The position numbers and the translations under genes were made by a program. Below, one piece after another: positions 11,201-21,376 of a stretch of 64,000 bases of DNA. This DNA is from Pseudoneurospora amorphoporcata (Eukaryota; Ascomycota; Sordariomycetes; Sordariales; Sordariaceae), in contig MU859063.1 in the NCBI GenBank assembly GCA_033297205.1, positions 248,001 to 312,000 of the forward strand. Direction: 5' to 3'. How positions within the stretch are numbered: the stretch's first letter is position 1; every line of letters starts with the position of its first letter. A model generated the notes under the pieces. The model saw only the letters and a list, made by a program, of their open reading frames with translations. It searched no databases and was not told the origin of the DNA.

Positions 11201-13237
11201 CCTTTCAGGCATGATGCAAAGCGGAAGGGCATTACGTACGAGGTCATCGAGCACCCCGGGCTCCCTCGCCTCGTATCCGGAGACCAGAGACGAATCCGAC
11301 AGGCGGTCGCCAACGTCACAGCAAACGCTGTCAAGCACACGTCTGAAGGGTTTGTCAAGATTGAACTCTATGTGGCGGAAGTACATGATAACCGGGTCCG
11401 CATCGAGATTGTGGTCAAGGACTCAGGCAAGGGCATGAGCAACGCCCAGCTTGATGCGTTGTTCAGAGAGCTGGAACAAGTCGACACGGACCTTGAATTC
11501 GAATCATCCGACGAGCACGGCGATGACAAGTCGCAAAGCGGTAAAACGCTCGGCCTCGGTCTTGCGGTTGTCGCCAGAATTCTGCGAGCTATGGATGGGC
11601 AACTCCGGCTAAAGTCCGAGGTTGGCAAGGGATCCAGATTCGTGATCCAACTGCCCTTTGACCTTCCCGAGGAGGAAAAAGTCCGAGACGCTGCGGCCGC
11701 AAACAGTGGTCATGCCGCACAACCATCCATCGGATCTAGTAATGCCTCGGTTTCCGCGGCGTCCATGTCAACCCAGATGCAAGACGGCGAAGTGATGCTG
11801 GTTGACCGCAGCAACAACGGCAGCTCATGGTCAGTCAACAACGCGAGTAGTTCACTAGCGTCCAGGAAGAGCTATGACGACAGCCAGAGCATTGCAAGCA
11901 AAGGCAGCGGACGAAGCCAGCGTAGCGGTGCGGACAGGCTTATTGGCGCCATTCAAAACCCTCTCACACTAGGCGAGCCCGAGTCAGAAAGCGTATCTCG
12001 ACAAAGGAGGGTTTCACGCGGTCCCTATCACGGCCCAGCTTCCAGTCATCTCGGACCCTCTAAGGGGCGGTCCGTCAGCCCAGGGAGCCGGAAGCGGCCA
12101 GATGCTCCTGCACGGTCGGTCTCGTCGCCGAACACTAAGAAGGTTACGCCTCGAAGCCAGAAACCCACGATAGAAGTTGCAGAGCATTCTGAACCACCAG
12201 CAGCATCACAAGGGCTGCAGTATGTGACTGACAGCAGGGTTCCCATTAAGCCGGTGAAGCTGCCGGACGAAATGTTTGACAAGCCCGTGGTTCCCCCGCC
12301 CAGCACGTCAAAGGTGCTCTTCGAAATCAAGGATCCTGTTGCGGGTAAGAAGGCGAAGACAGCACCACGTTCTGCGGTCAAGGAACCACCACGGTCTGTG
12401 CCATTACAACCACCTGCGCCCGTCACATCCACGCCTGCGCAACCCCCGCAGCCCGCCAAAGAAGCCTCGGTAGCAAACAGCAAGCTGCAAGTTCTGGTTG
12501 CCGAAGATGACCCCATCAACGTCAAGGTGCTGCGCAAGAGACTCGAGAAGGCTGGGTACAAAGTCACTCACGCCCTGAACGGCGAGGATTGCGCAGCAGT
12601 GTATGAAGCCAAGCCCATGGTGTTTGACGTGGTTTTGATGGATATGCAGGTATGTTCATCCCCCCTTTTTTCTTGGTTTTCGTCCACCGCTAAAACTATA
12701 CCCTTTGTCATTCAGATGCCAATCGTCGACGGACTTACTAGTAGCAAGATGATTCGCGCCTTTGAGAAATCTACCCGGCACGGCAACGGCCAGCAGCTGT
12801 CCGCCATCGCCTCGGACCACGGCCGCGTGCCCATCTTCGCCGTCTCGGCCTCCTTGGTCGAGCACGAAAAGGATACCTATGTCGAAGCCGGCTTCGACGG
12901 CTGGATCCTCAAGCCCATTGATTTCAAACGCCTCGAGACTTTGTTAGAGGGCATCACGGACGATAAAGTCAGAAATGACGCGCTGTATGTGTCCGGGCAG
13001 TGGGAGAGAGGCGGCTGGTTTGGCAGGAAGGGCATGGGACATATGGGCCAGGAACAGCAGATATACCACCAGAAGGAGCACCGGGAGCGGGAGAAAAAGC
13101 GGGGACAGAAGGAACAGAAGAAGAAGGAGGATAAGCAGAAGGAGCAGGAGCAGGAGGAGAAGATAACTTCTGTGGTAGATGGTGATGGTGGGGAGACACA
13201 ACCGGAGCCGCCGAAGAAAAGTATGCTTGATGTATAG
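8286..13237 (+). CDS. phy: Fungal phytochrome, hybrid sensor histidine kinase (PHY-type)
   Basis: Exons 8286-9198, 9255-12649 and 12716-13237 give about 1609 residues. It is a red/far-red photoreceptor that signals by His-Asp phosphorelay. Residues 1-280 are Ser/Gly/Asn-rich and probably disordered. The bilin-attachment cysteine of fungal and bacterial phytochromes is Cys299 in RCEDEPIHTPGA, a motif split by intron 1. PAS follows, then GAF (FPATDIPKQARELY, near 550) and PHY. The kinase H-box SAHEVRTPLNAI has its phospho-acceptor at about His878. ATPase motifs are NAVKH (near 1000), DSGKGMS and GLGLAV. A Ser/Pro-rich linker leads to the receiver, with acceptor about Asp1434 in VVLMDMQMP and a conserved lysine in LKPID. 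The last 60 residues are Lys/Glu/Gln-rich. All catalytic residues are present. Intron 2 (66 nt) is in frame and stop-free, so retention would not break the protein. I cannot tell which PHY paralogue it is. Confidence 0.95.
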
Positions 13238-14223
13238 CAGGGGGGGTGGTTGTATTTAAATAAAGGGATTAAGGTAGTGGTGTAGTTTGTCATCGGGGAA
13301 CGGGGTCGGAAAACAAAAGACGGTGTATAGATATCCCAGATCATTGACGGGGACACCGGAAAGGGAAGGAAGAGCTGGCTTACATTCTGCATATATACTA
13401 TACTATACATACCTGAGCAGTTCAAGGGTCCACCCGTGTTTTTGGTGGTGGTGACGGGAGGTTAAGCCGAACGGGGCAGCAAGCAGCGGCTAAGACGGTG
13501 GTGTTCTGTTGACCATCGCATGTTGTGTGAAAGCCTCTGGAGCTCATTGGTGTTAGGTTGATGTTGCTGTTACTGTTGCTCTTGCTACATAGTAGGTGTT
13601 GCTGTTTGAGAGAGTCAAGAAATCAAAATACCTGGATACATTACCGTATTGTTTTGTTGCTTCTTTCGAAGTCTCTAGAAATCCACATTAGATGATCAGA
13701 GAGATGCAGCGGTGGGTAGATGGATGGATGCATGGATGGGTGTCAAATGGGTGAGGATTGCGGGTGTGAATCGATGCTCCAAAATCTCTTAGTTCTAGGT
13801 TGCTGACCAGGGAATTCCCTCATTCATTGATATAATGCCGTTGAAATGAAATTGTTGATCACATCGGGTCTGGGAGTGAAAATTGAAATGGGATTCTTTA
13901 ACATGTTGTCTAACCTACCGCAGAGGTAGATGGCATCATGTTTTTCCTGGTTTTTTTCCTCTAAACCTCCCCACCCCCACCCGGAAAAAATAAAAAAAGA
14001 AAAATGTCTCCGTCTTCTTGAGAGAAGCCAAGTCGCGCCCTGATGCCGTGAAGCAACATGTTTGGTGCAGCATTGCATTGAGTAAAAAAGATGCGAAAAG
14101 TGCAGCGACGGCACAGGAACAAGACGGGAGGGGAGGTAAGGGGATGGAAGGGGCTTGATGGGACGTGGCATGCACGTAGAATATATAGGTGCAACATTTG
14201 AATATCTGGTCAACAAATTCCGC
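13238..14223. other. Phytochrome 3' region and intergenic
   Basis: This is non-coding sequence after the phytochrome stop. It includes a short (GGAT) tract near 13722-13738. No gene is supported. A long minus-strand open frame across 13824-14708 is rejected because it runs antisense through the tRNA. Confidence 0.45.
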
Positions 14224-14327
14224 GGGATTGTAGTATAGTGGTCAGTACTTCTCGTTGTGGTTTCAGTTTCCATTGTGAACGAACACAGCGATCCGAGAGG
14301 ACCCAGGTTCGATTCCTGGCAATCCCA
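14224..14327 (+). tRNA. tRNA-His (GTG) with a 32-nt intron
   Basis: The acceptor stem GGGATTG pairs with CAATCCC, with discriminator A at 14327. The D-arm region is TAGTATAGTGGTCAGTA. The anticodon stem TCTCG (14250-14254) pairs with CGAGA (14294-14298). The anticodon GTG is at 14257-14259, followed by G37, and the intron lies at 14261-14292, the normal position one base 3' of the anticodon. The T-arm is CCAGG TTCGATT CCTGG. An 8-T terminator starts at 14331. CCA and the extra 5' G of tRNA-His are not encoded, as usual in eukaryotes. Confidence 0.95.
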
Positions 14328-14330
14328 CAT

Positions 14331-14338
14331 TTTTTTTT
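14331..14338 (+). terminator. Pol III oligo-T terminator of tRNA-His
   Basis: A run of eight T residues begins four bases after the discriminator base, as expected for RNA polymerase III termination. Confidence 0.8.
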
Positions 14339-14913
14339 CTTTTTGTGGTGGTGGAGGCTTTGAAAATGTTTTGCGTTTCTGTTCTTTTCTATTCTTTCTT
14401 TTTGCTCTGTTTTTCACCCCTTGTTCTGTTCCTTTGTGGAAGTCCCTTTTCTTCTTATCGTGCTTGTTTCTTTTGAGTAATTTGTTGTGTTGTTGCGTAT
14501 TGGTTGTGACCTTTGGTGTTGATGGTGTTGATATGGCGGGGAATCGCGATCTAATACCATTGATTGGTGTTTTTTTTACTGAACTGGGAAGGCGCAGCTG
14601 ATGCGGGGGATAGTGATAGTGAAGACAGCATAGGCAGAAGCAGGCTGAGTTAAGGGAGTTGTGTGTGGCTCCTGCTGATTGGAGAGCATGGTGCTTTCCC
14701 GTGTTCACGGGGAAAGAGCAGGACGCCTTGCTGCCTGTCAGATAATCTTCCCCGGCTGGGCTTTCAATTTCTCCCTCTCTTCTTCCTCCACATCCCCCTT
14801 CCCATCACGTTCCCCGACCTTGCCAGCGCGAACTCGACCATATCACGAACTCCGGCCACTTTCCCTTCCGTGACCCTTGCTTCTCAAAGGACTCTCAAAG
14901 CACCACGACGAAA
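14339..14913. other. Intergenic, promoter side of the HET gene
   Basis: T-rich then CT-rich sequence between the tRNA and the HET-domain start. No gene is seen. Confidence 0.4.
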
Positions 14914-17126
14914 ATGATCTGCTCCGTGTGCCAGACGACACTTCAAGCTGCCATCAGCCATTTTCGGCTTGCGAAGAATCAGGATGAACGACACTTTGTC
15001 CGAGTGACCTTGAATGACCCGCCTGATGAATGGTACACCATTAAGGACCACCACAAGACACTCAACAGTTTCATGGATTCGGTCGATCAGGGCTGCCATA
15101 TTTGTTCATTTATAAGGTTTTGGTTGGGCGTAGAAATGAGGCCCGTTGAAGTTCTCTGGCGGCAAATAGAGACTGGAGAGGTGTCCAATTCTTACGGAAA
15201 CGCGGCAACTCAGCTACTTATGAACTATCGGAAACACCAAGACTATGAGTGTTTTACGTTCAGCTTCAGGTTTCTCTCAAAGGCCCAGACTAGCGATGCT
15301 CATCCTATGTTTGGTTGGGAGGATCAATTTCGCGAATGGCAACATGTGTTAGAATTCAACAAAGGTAAACAGAAGCAGAGTTTCTTTACATTCGTGAAAA
15401 GCGTTGGACTGTAGACAGGCTGGCGTTCGATTTACTCTTTGCTGCAACGATGCTAATATCCATTTTGAAAGGGAAAACCTATGCCGTTCCTACGTATGAG
15501 AGAAGCACAGGTTCTCTGCAAGCCCAATTATTGTTAAAAGAATGGGTCAGTGACTGTGTGGTAAACCATACGCAGTGCAGACCTCCTAAGTGCGATACTA
15601 GCTGGTATCCCACAAGACTCTTAGACCTAAGCGAACCGACAGATGTCCGGCTCATCGAGACCAAAGACACGAAGCCGGCCGGCCCGTATGTCACAGTTAC
15701 TCACCGTTGGGGACATGTTGACGAAGAGTATGTGCTGAACAAACGGAAACACCCTCTGCTGATCAAGGGGATCCCCTTGGATTCATTGCCCCGGTTATTC
15801 CAGGATGTCATCTCAGTGGTGCGCACACTTGGAGTGCGGTATCTTTGGATCGATTCGCTCTGTATAATGCAAGACAAGGACGACAAATCCGACTGGGAGA
15901 ATGAAGCATCTCTCATGGAAAAAGTGTACTCGCACTCTTATTGCAACATATCCGCAGCAGACGCCGAAAACTGTTCGCGGTCGCTTTTCAACGTCCGACA
16001 TCCTCAATCAGTCAATCCGGAAACACTCACACTGGATCTTGTCAATGATGAGAGTGATGTGGTGACTCCAGTCCAATTTTACGCGTATAACTGTCAATTT
16101 TGGCTCAACGAGGTCAGCAACGCATTGGTAAACACCCGTGCCTGGGTCCTCCAAGAACACATCCTAGCCCCTCGAGTTCTGCATTTCGGAGGGCGTCAGT
16201 TAATGTGGGAGTGCTGTGAGAAGAACGCGTCAGAAGTGTTTCCTCACGGGCTTCATCCGGAACTTTCGGCGTCTGAAGATGTGCGTTTTAAATCCTTCGC
16301 TCTTGAAGTGGAACAGAACGATCAACGGGGTTATCTTGATACTTCGACACTGCCACTCGCGCAGCTCTTATGGAGCCGGATTATTTTCGACTACTCATGC
16401 CGCGACCTTTCTCGGCCTGAAGATAAACTCATTGCCTGTTCGGGGGTTGCAAAAAGATTCCAATCTTTGCTACAAGATACCTACGTAGCTGGCATGTGGC
16501 GTACCAATCTCGAGGATCAGTTACTTTGGAGAAGACATCCGGATAGTACCGGATCAAGGTCAGGCGCATACCGAACTCCTACCTGGTCCTGGGCATCCCT
16601 TGATGCCATCATTTTGCCGCCAGAATGGCCTCAAGATGGCTGTCAAATCGAAGCTGAGGATGTACATCTCACCTATGCGACGTCCGACAAGACGGGTGGG
16701 ATAACGGACGGCTGGTTACGTTTGCGCGGAGTTCTTTTGGAGACCAAGCTTGTCAAGTCAAGGGTGCATGAGTCGGCCTTTGATTTATACTTGGAGGGGG
16801 AGACGATTGCGGCTACTCTTACACGCGATAATCGAGTCTCACCCGTCGCGCTCTTCGATATCCCACGTGACATCGTTGACTACGAAGAAGTCGAAGGCCG
16901 AGTTTATTCCATGATTGGACACGCTGGAACCACAGGTTGGAGTTCGGCGTTGCTACTCTTCAAGATAGTTGACGAGCAACGAGGTGTATTTGAGCGAATT
17001 GGGATAGCTAACATCCTCGCCGTGGCGCAGAAAGAAGAGGTGTTGTCCATCAAACGGGAGCCAGGCAAGTCAACTTTGCCCTGCGCCGAATTCAAGGACG
17101 GAAAGCACACCATCATTGTCATATAG
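14914..17126 (+). CDS. HET-domain (heterokaryon incompatibility) protein
   Basis: Exons 14914-15364 and 15472-17126 join in phase to 701 residues. The intron has a GCTAAT branch site and a GAAAG acceptor. HET proteins trigger cell death or growth arrest after fusion of genetically different hyphae; the domain is TIR-like. The N-terminus has paired cysteines (CSVC, later GCHIC), common upstream of HET domains. The domain follows with YVTVTHRWG (near 223), LGVRYLWIDSLCIMQD (near 276) and then YSHSYCNISAADAENCSRSLF-type sequence. The block TRAWVLQEHILAPRVLHFG with a following WECCE is also diagnostic. The C-terminal half ends the normal family length with no NACHT or repeat domain visible, so this is a stand-alone HET protein. 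Whether it controls a real incompatibility locus cannot be read from one allele. Confidence 0.92.
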
Positions 17127-17932
17127 CACACTAGGAACGATGATTGAAATTTGAATGTAGAGTAGATGAAGATAGCAATCTATTGAGAAATTGAGGAAGT
17201 TTCTGGTTCCAACGCAAACAAGTGTCTCGGACTGTCCAAGTTTGATCCGTCAACTTCCAGACCCAAACGAGCCAGAGCACTCGGCCGCCTACGCAGCTTC
17301 AAATACCAGTTGTGATATCTCCGTCTCGACATGATCAAAAACAGGAGCATCAGACGTCCATTATAAACCGGCTGAACGCAAGAGCATGAACTACTAAGTA
17401 GCTACCACTCAACGACTCCTCTCCCTCTCTTCAGTCTCTGCATTGGATCTCAAAAGGGCCTCCCAACAACCGTTCTTGCAGGTTCTTAACCACTACGGCG
17501 ATGAAAGCGATGCACCCTAGAAGAAAGAAAGTGACTCTCACTATGGCCCCGGGTGTCAACTTCCGTTTGAACGATCAAGTCGATAGCAGTTGCCTGCCGG
17601 CTTCCAAATATGGATGGCGTCAGCAAAAATTCGGCATTAAACAAGCAAGAGGGACGGAAAGCCCAACCATAATAAGGTACTGTAGGAAGGATACACAAGC
17701 TCCATGGCAATTGGGAAACTGAAAGAGCAAATGTGGAAAAGAAGGAACGCATTTAGCGGATCCACTTTCTTAGAAGACACCCGACGAACATAGAAAAGAC
17801 GGGGGGAAAAAGGAGAGAAACAGCAGTGGAAAGGGGATCAAGAGAAACAAGGGCCAATAACTTTACTAAAGAGGAGAAAAGCAACAGGTGGAGAAGGAGA
17901 AAATGAGCCAAAGAAGAAAAAAAGGCAAAAAA
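17127..17932. other. Intergenic after the HET gene
   Basis: No coding sequence is supported. Purine-rich plus-strand sequence from about 17800 runs into the A-rich (minus-strand T-rich) terminator of the 5S gene. Confidence 0.4.
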
Positions 17933-18051
17933 ACATACAACACCTGGGATGCGCTGGTCGTCACCGACCCAACTACTAGTCAAGCGATTGGTAGCTTATC
18001 TATGGGAGAGCGGACGGGATCCCGAGTTTTCTACCATCTATGGTCGTATAT
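17933..18051 (-). rRNA. 5S ribosomal RNA gene, isotype B
   Basis: This is a 119-nt minus-strand gene starting ATATACGACC and ending TTGTATGT. A TTTTTT tract follows directly on the minus strand and is the likely terminator. The core (AACTCGGGATCCCGTCC, GACTAGTAGTTGGGTC) is identical to the copy at 3616-3734. Positions 14-20 and 59-70 differ, and the changes keep helix II paired, including a bulged A on the 3' strand. Of eight helix II pairs, six differ between the copies. Confidence 0.93.
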
Positions 18052-18074
18052 ATTTAAATACCCTGGTGCGTGAG

Positions 18075-18082
18075 TTTATATA
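18075..18082 (-). promoter_or_regulatory. TATA box of the second 5S rRNA gene
   Basis: TATATAAA on the minus strand contains TATAAA starting 29 nt before the 5S start, the same spacing as for the first 5S gene. Confidence 0.75.
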
Positions 18083-18431
18083 GTTCCAAACATCTGTGAG
18101 GTCGACCATTACTACCAGCAACCAACATCTGATCATTCTCCCGCTTTTGCATCTCCAGTTTGGTTCTCACCTCGGGACGCTCTTGGCGCTCCAAACCCCC
18201 GGGTAACCCGTCACAATATTGAGAGAACTTATTCTTCTTGGGCTCGATACTTTGTCTTCACACGTCTTGTTTTGGTATCTACTTCTCTATATGCGTTGCA
18301 TGGTCTGAACCAAGCGGTCATTACAACCGTGATATTCCTACAAGATCTTTCTTGGCATTCCGACCCTTCTTTTTGACTCGGTTAATGTCAACACCCACAT
18401 ATCACATCTCCCTCCCTCCTTCGCTCATCGC

Positions 18432-20419
18432 TTAGTAATCATCCTCGCCCGACCCGGACACAATGACGTTGTTGATCTTGAGGATCATTCTGCAGAGCTG
18501 CGTCGCAAGCATAAGCTGCTGCCTCTTGCCGATAAGAGGATCGATAACGAAGGCCTCCTTCATGTTGTTCGAGCCGCGGCCCATGCAGTCAACACCAAGA
18601 CGGCCACGACCAGCAGGATCCTTGACCTGCTGGGACTTGACCTCGGCGAGGGTAGCGATGGGGTTAAGACCGCTGTTCTCGGCGAGGGTCATGGGGATGG
18701 TGTCGAGAGCGTCGGCGAAGGCACGCATGGCGTACTGCTCCAGGCCAGGGGACTTGACAGCAGCGTCCTCAACAGCCAAGCTGCAGGCAATCTCGGCCGA
18801 GCCACCACCGTAGACAACGCGGTTGTCGCGAACAAGGTTGCGCACGACGCAAAGAGCGTCGTGGAGAGAACGCTTAGCCTCATCGATGATCTAGGTGATA
18901 GGAGTTAGCAAAGATCTCGGCGATTCCACGGGGCTCATCGCTTACCATCTTGTTGCTACCCCTAACAAAGACAGTCACGGCCCTGGTGTTGGCGCACTCC
19001 TCGATCACAAGCATCTTTTCCCTTGTCGTGCCGAAGGTCATCTCGCGAACAACACCAGCAGAACCGAGCTTCTCGGGCTTGAGATCCTCGAAGCGAGGAA
19101 CAATGCGACCGTTTGTGGCAATCGCAATCAGCTCAATCTCGGGACCACCGACCCATCGGACAGCAGGAAGGCCGTTTTGAAGGAGCAAGTGATTCGCCTC
19201 ATCATCGAAACCCCACTGGCAGATGACCAGGTTGGCACCGGTGTCCTTTATTTGCTGGATCATCTCGATAAACTTCTCGCGCTCGTAGGTCTGCAGCTTC
19301 TTGAACTCGTCGACGCTGGTGATGTCGAGCCTGTGCTTAGTCTTGGGCTTGGGGGGCTCGAAGGCGCATGTGAGAATGGCAATCTTGGCGTCCTTAACCT
19401 CGGAAGGCATTTGGGGGTGCGAGAAGTCCTTGTCGACAATAACACCCTTGACGAGGAGAGTATCTTCAAGGGCGCCTCCAACCTTGCCGTCCACCTTGAT
19501 GAGCTCGAAATCAACATCCTTGCGCTCCAGATCGGCAACAGAGAGAACCGCATCGACGGCAATGTTGGCGAACTGGTCGTGGGCCTTGGAGACGATCTTG
19601 CTACCCAAACTTGTCCTCGCAACCTTGACCAGGTTGGCGGTGTCCTCCTTGGTGAACTCGATAACATCGGAAATTCTGTCAAGCTCGGCCACGGCAATGT
19701 CGCAAGCTTGGTCGTAACCGTCGGCAATTCTGATGGGGTGGATGCCCTTGTCAATAAGCTCTGCCGCCTGCTCGAGCAGCGCGCCAGCAAGCACAACGAC
19801 ACCTGTGGTACCATCACCAATCTCGTCATCCTGGGACTTGGAGAGCTCGACTAGTAGCTTGGCAACGTGATTTGTGATCTCCATTTGTTGTAGAATGGTT
19901 GCGCCATCGTTGGTCACTGTGATATCGCCGTCGGGAGAGATGAGGATCTTGTCGAGGCCACGAGGCCCTAGGGAAGTCTTGACGATGTTTGCGACGGTTC
20001 TAGCGGCGAGAATGTGGTTCTTGACGGCTTCGTTTCCGTATTGCCTCTTCTTCTTTCCCTGACTGCAATAGTAATTGTCGTGTTAGAGTAGACCGTAGGA
20101 CCAAGGCTCGAGATGTCGGCGGAAAGGGGGACTAACTCTCTAACAACAATGAGAGGGCGGCCCTGCTCATCCTTCATCATCACCGCTGTTTCGGGGAAGG
20201 CGTTAGCATATTCGACCGGCGTGGGATCGGAGAGGTTGACGGAGAAACTAAAATGGTTGCGGCATACCATTCGACAGATCCAAATCTACGCATTTCAAAG
20301 TTAGTTATGCTGTCGTGGTTCGATGGACGGTGCGGTCTGGAGGGTATTCCGAGAAGTGTGGGGAGGGGTAGTTAAAGGGGGGGTGAAAGGAGGGGCTCGA
20401 GGGACATACTCAACGCCAT
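18432..20419 (-). CDS. CCT5: CCT5, epsilon subunit of the TRiC/CCT chaperonin
   Basis: Minus-strand exons 20419-20410, 20285-20268, 20185-20137, 20062-18946 and 18890-18432 give 550 residues. The protein is one of eight ring subunits of the cytosolic chaperonin that folds actin, tubulin and other proteins. The N-terminus reads MALNLDLSNAVMMKDEQGRP and is built from exons of 10, 18 and 49 nt, matching the start of the yeast protein closely. ATPase motifs TSLGPRGLDKIL, TNDGATIL and DDEIGDGTTGVVVLA are intact. SHPQMP, CQWGFDDEANHLLLQ and FVRGSNKM are epsilon-type signatures. The C-terminus ends GSGEDDY. It lies divergent to HBS1, about 0.96 kb apart. Subunit identity is well supported by comparison with the known yeast sequence. 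Confidence 0.96.
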
Positions 20420-21376
20420 CTTGGGCAATATTACGACTGCGGTCGGTAGGATGTAATCACTATTATTGTTTGATTATGTGGTCGACCTCGTAGAGCTTCG
20501 GCGTGACGGTCGGGGCGGTTGCAGTTATGGTGAAGGGGATTGGGTTTGGACGGTGTTGTTGAACGCTGGTGGAATGGGCGCCAGACAGGAGCTCTCTGCG
20601 ACCTCTGCTGCTGGCAGGCACCTTTCCCTACTAACGCCAATCTCAAAAAATTGAGCCCAGCTTCCACGAAGCCGCCCCGCCAACAGGAAGGCGGTCAGCT
20701 CCACCGATAACCGTTCATGCTTGGCGTCTGCTTTCCATGCTATGCTGTGCTTTTGAAAGCTGACGGGCCAGCTAGCAAGGGTCTGATGGTACCTGCTTGA
20801 ACTTTGGCATAAGCGGATATGACCATGGCTGGCCATGTGATTACCTGACTCTTGTAAAACGCTTAGGTAGGCCTTTACGTGTACTCACTTTCACCGGCTT
20901 CCAGGCAGCTTCTGTGACGCTGTTTTGGTGGGGTCAACCGGCACACTCCAAAGATGTGGCGGGGCAGCACCTTCAGTTGCCATTTAACGTGAGGTGATCT
21001 GTTTGATGCTTCACAGCCTGAGAATTGCTGGACGAGTCAGACTTTTACCAACCGAACCGCATTTATCATATCAGACCTCGAAATATACATCGACTCCGTT
21101 TATTCAGACGTACGGACTTTATTGCACCACGTCTTCATCTTTTCATTCAGTCACCGTAGCTGTATTGGAGTGAAGCAGGTATCTGTGGTTGGAATCAGGC
21201 TTTCGCGCCCTCCTCAGTGTCCAGACAATTCATTTTCATCACTCTTTACCAAAACTCAACAAACGATCGCTTGGCGACAAGAGCCGCAGCGCTAGGAATT
21301 CATATATTACTTCGACCCAACCTACGGCACCGAAGGGGACAAATAACCCAGACCATATCGATTACAAGCCATCATC
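20420..21376. other. Divergent promoter region between CCT5 and HBS1
   Basis: These 957 bases separate two housekeeping genes transcribed away from each other. No convincing coding sequence or RNA gene is seen. Confidence 0.5.

Noticed and set aside
13824..14708. 294-codon minus-strand frame
   Set aside because: It runs antisense through the tRNA-His gene and is low-complexity. The peptide from the antisense tRNA is not a protein signal.
18895..19854. 319-codon plus-strand frame inside CCT5
   Set aside because: Antisense shadow of CCT5. Its composition is explained by the CCT5 codons.
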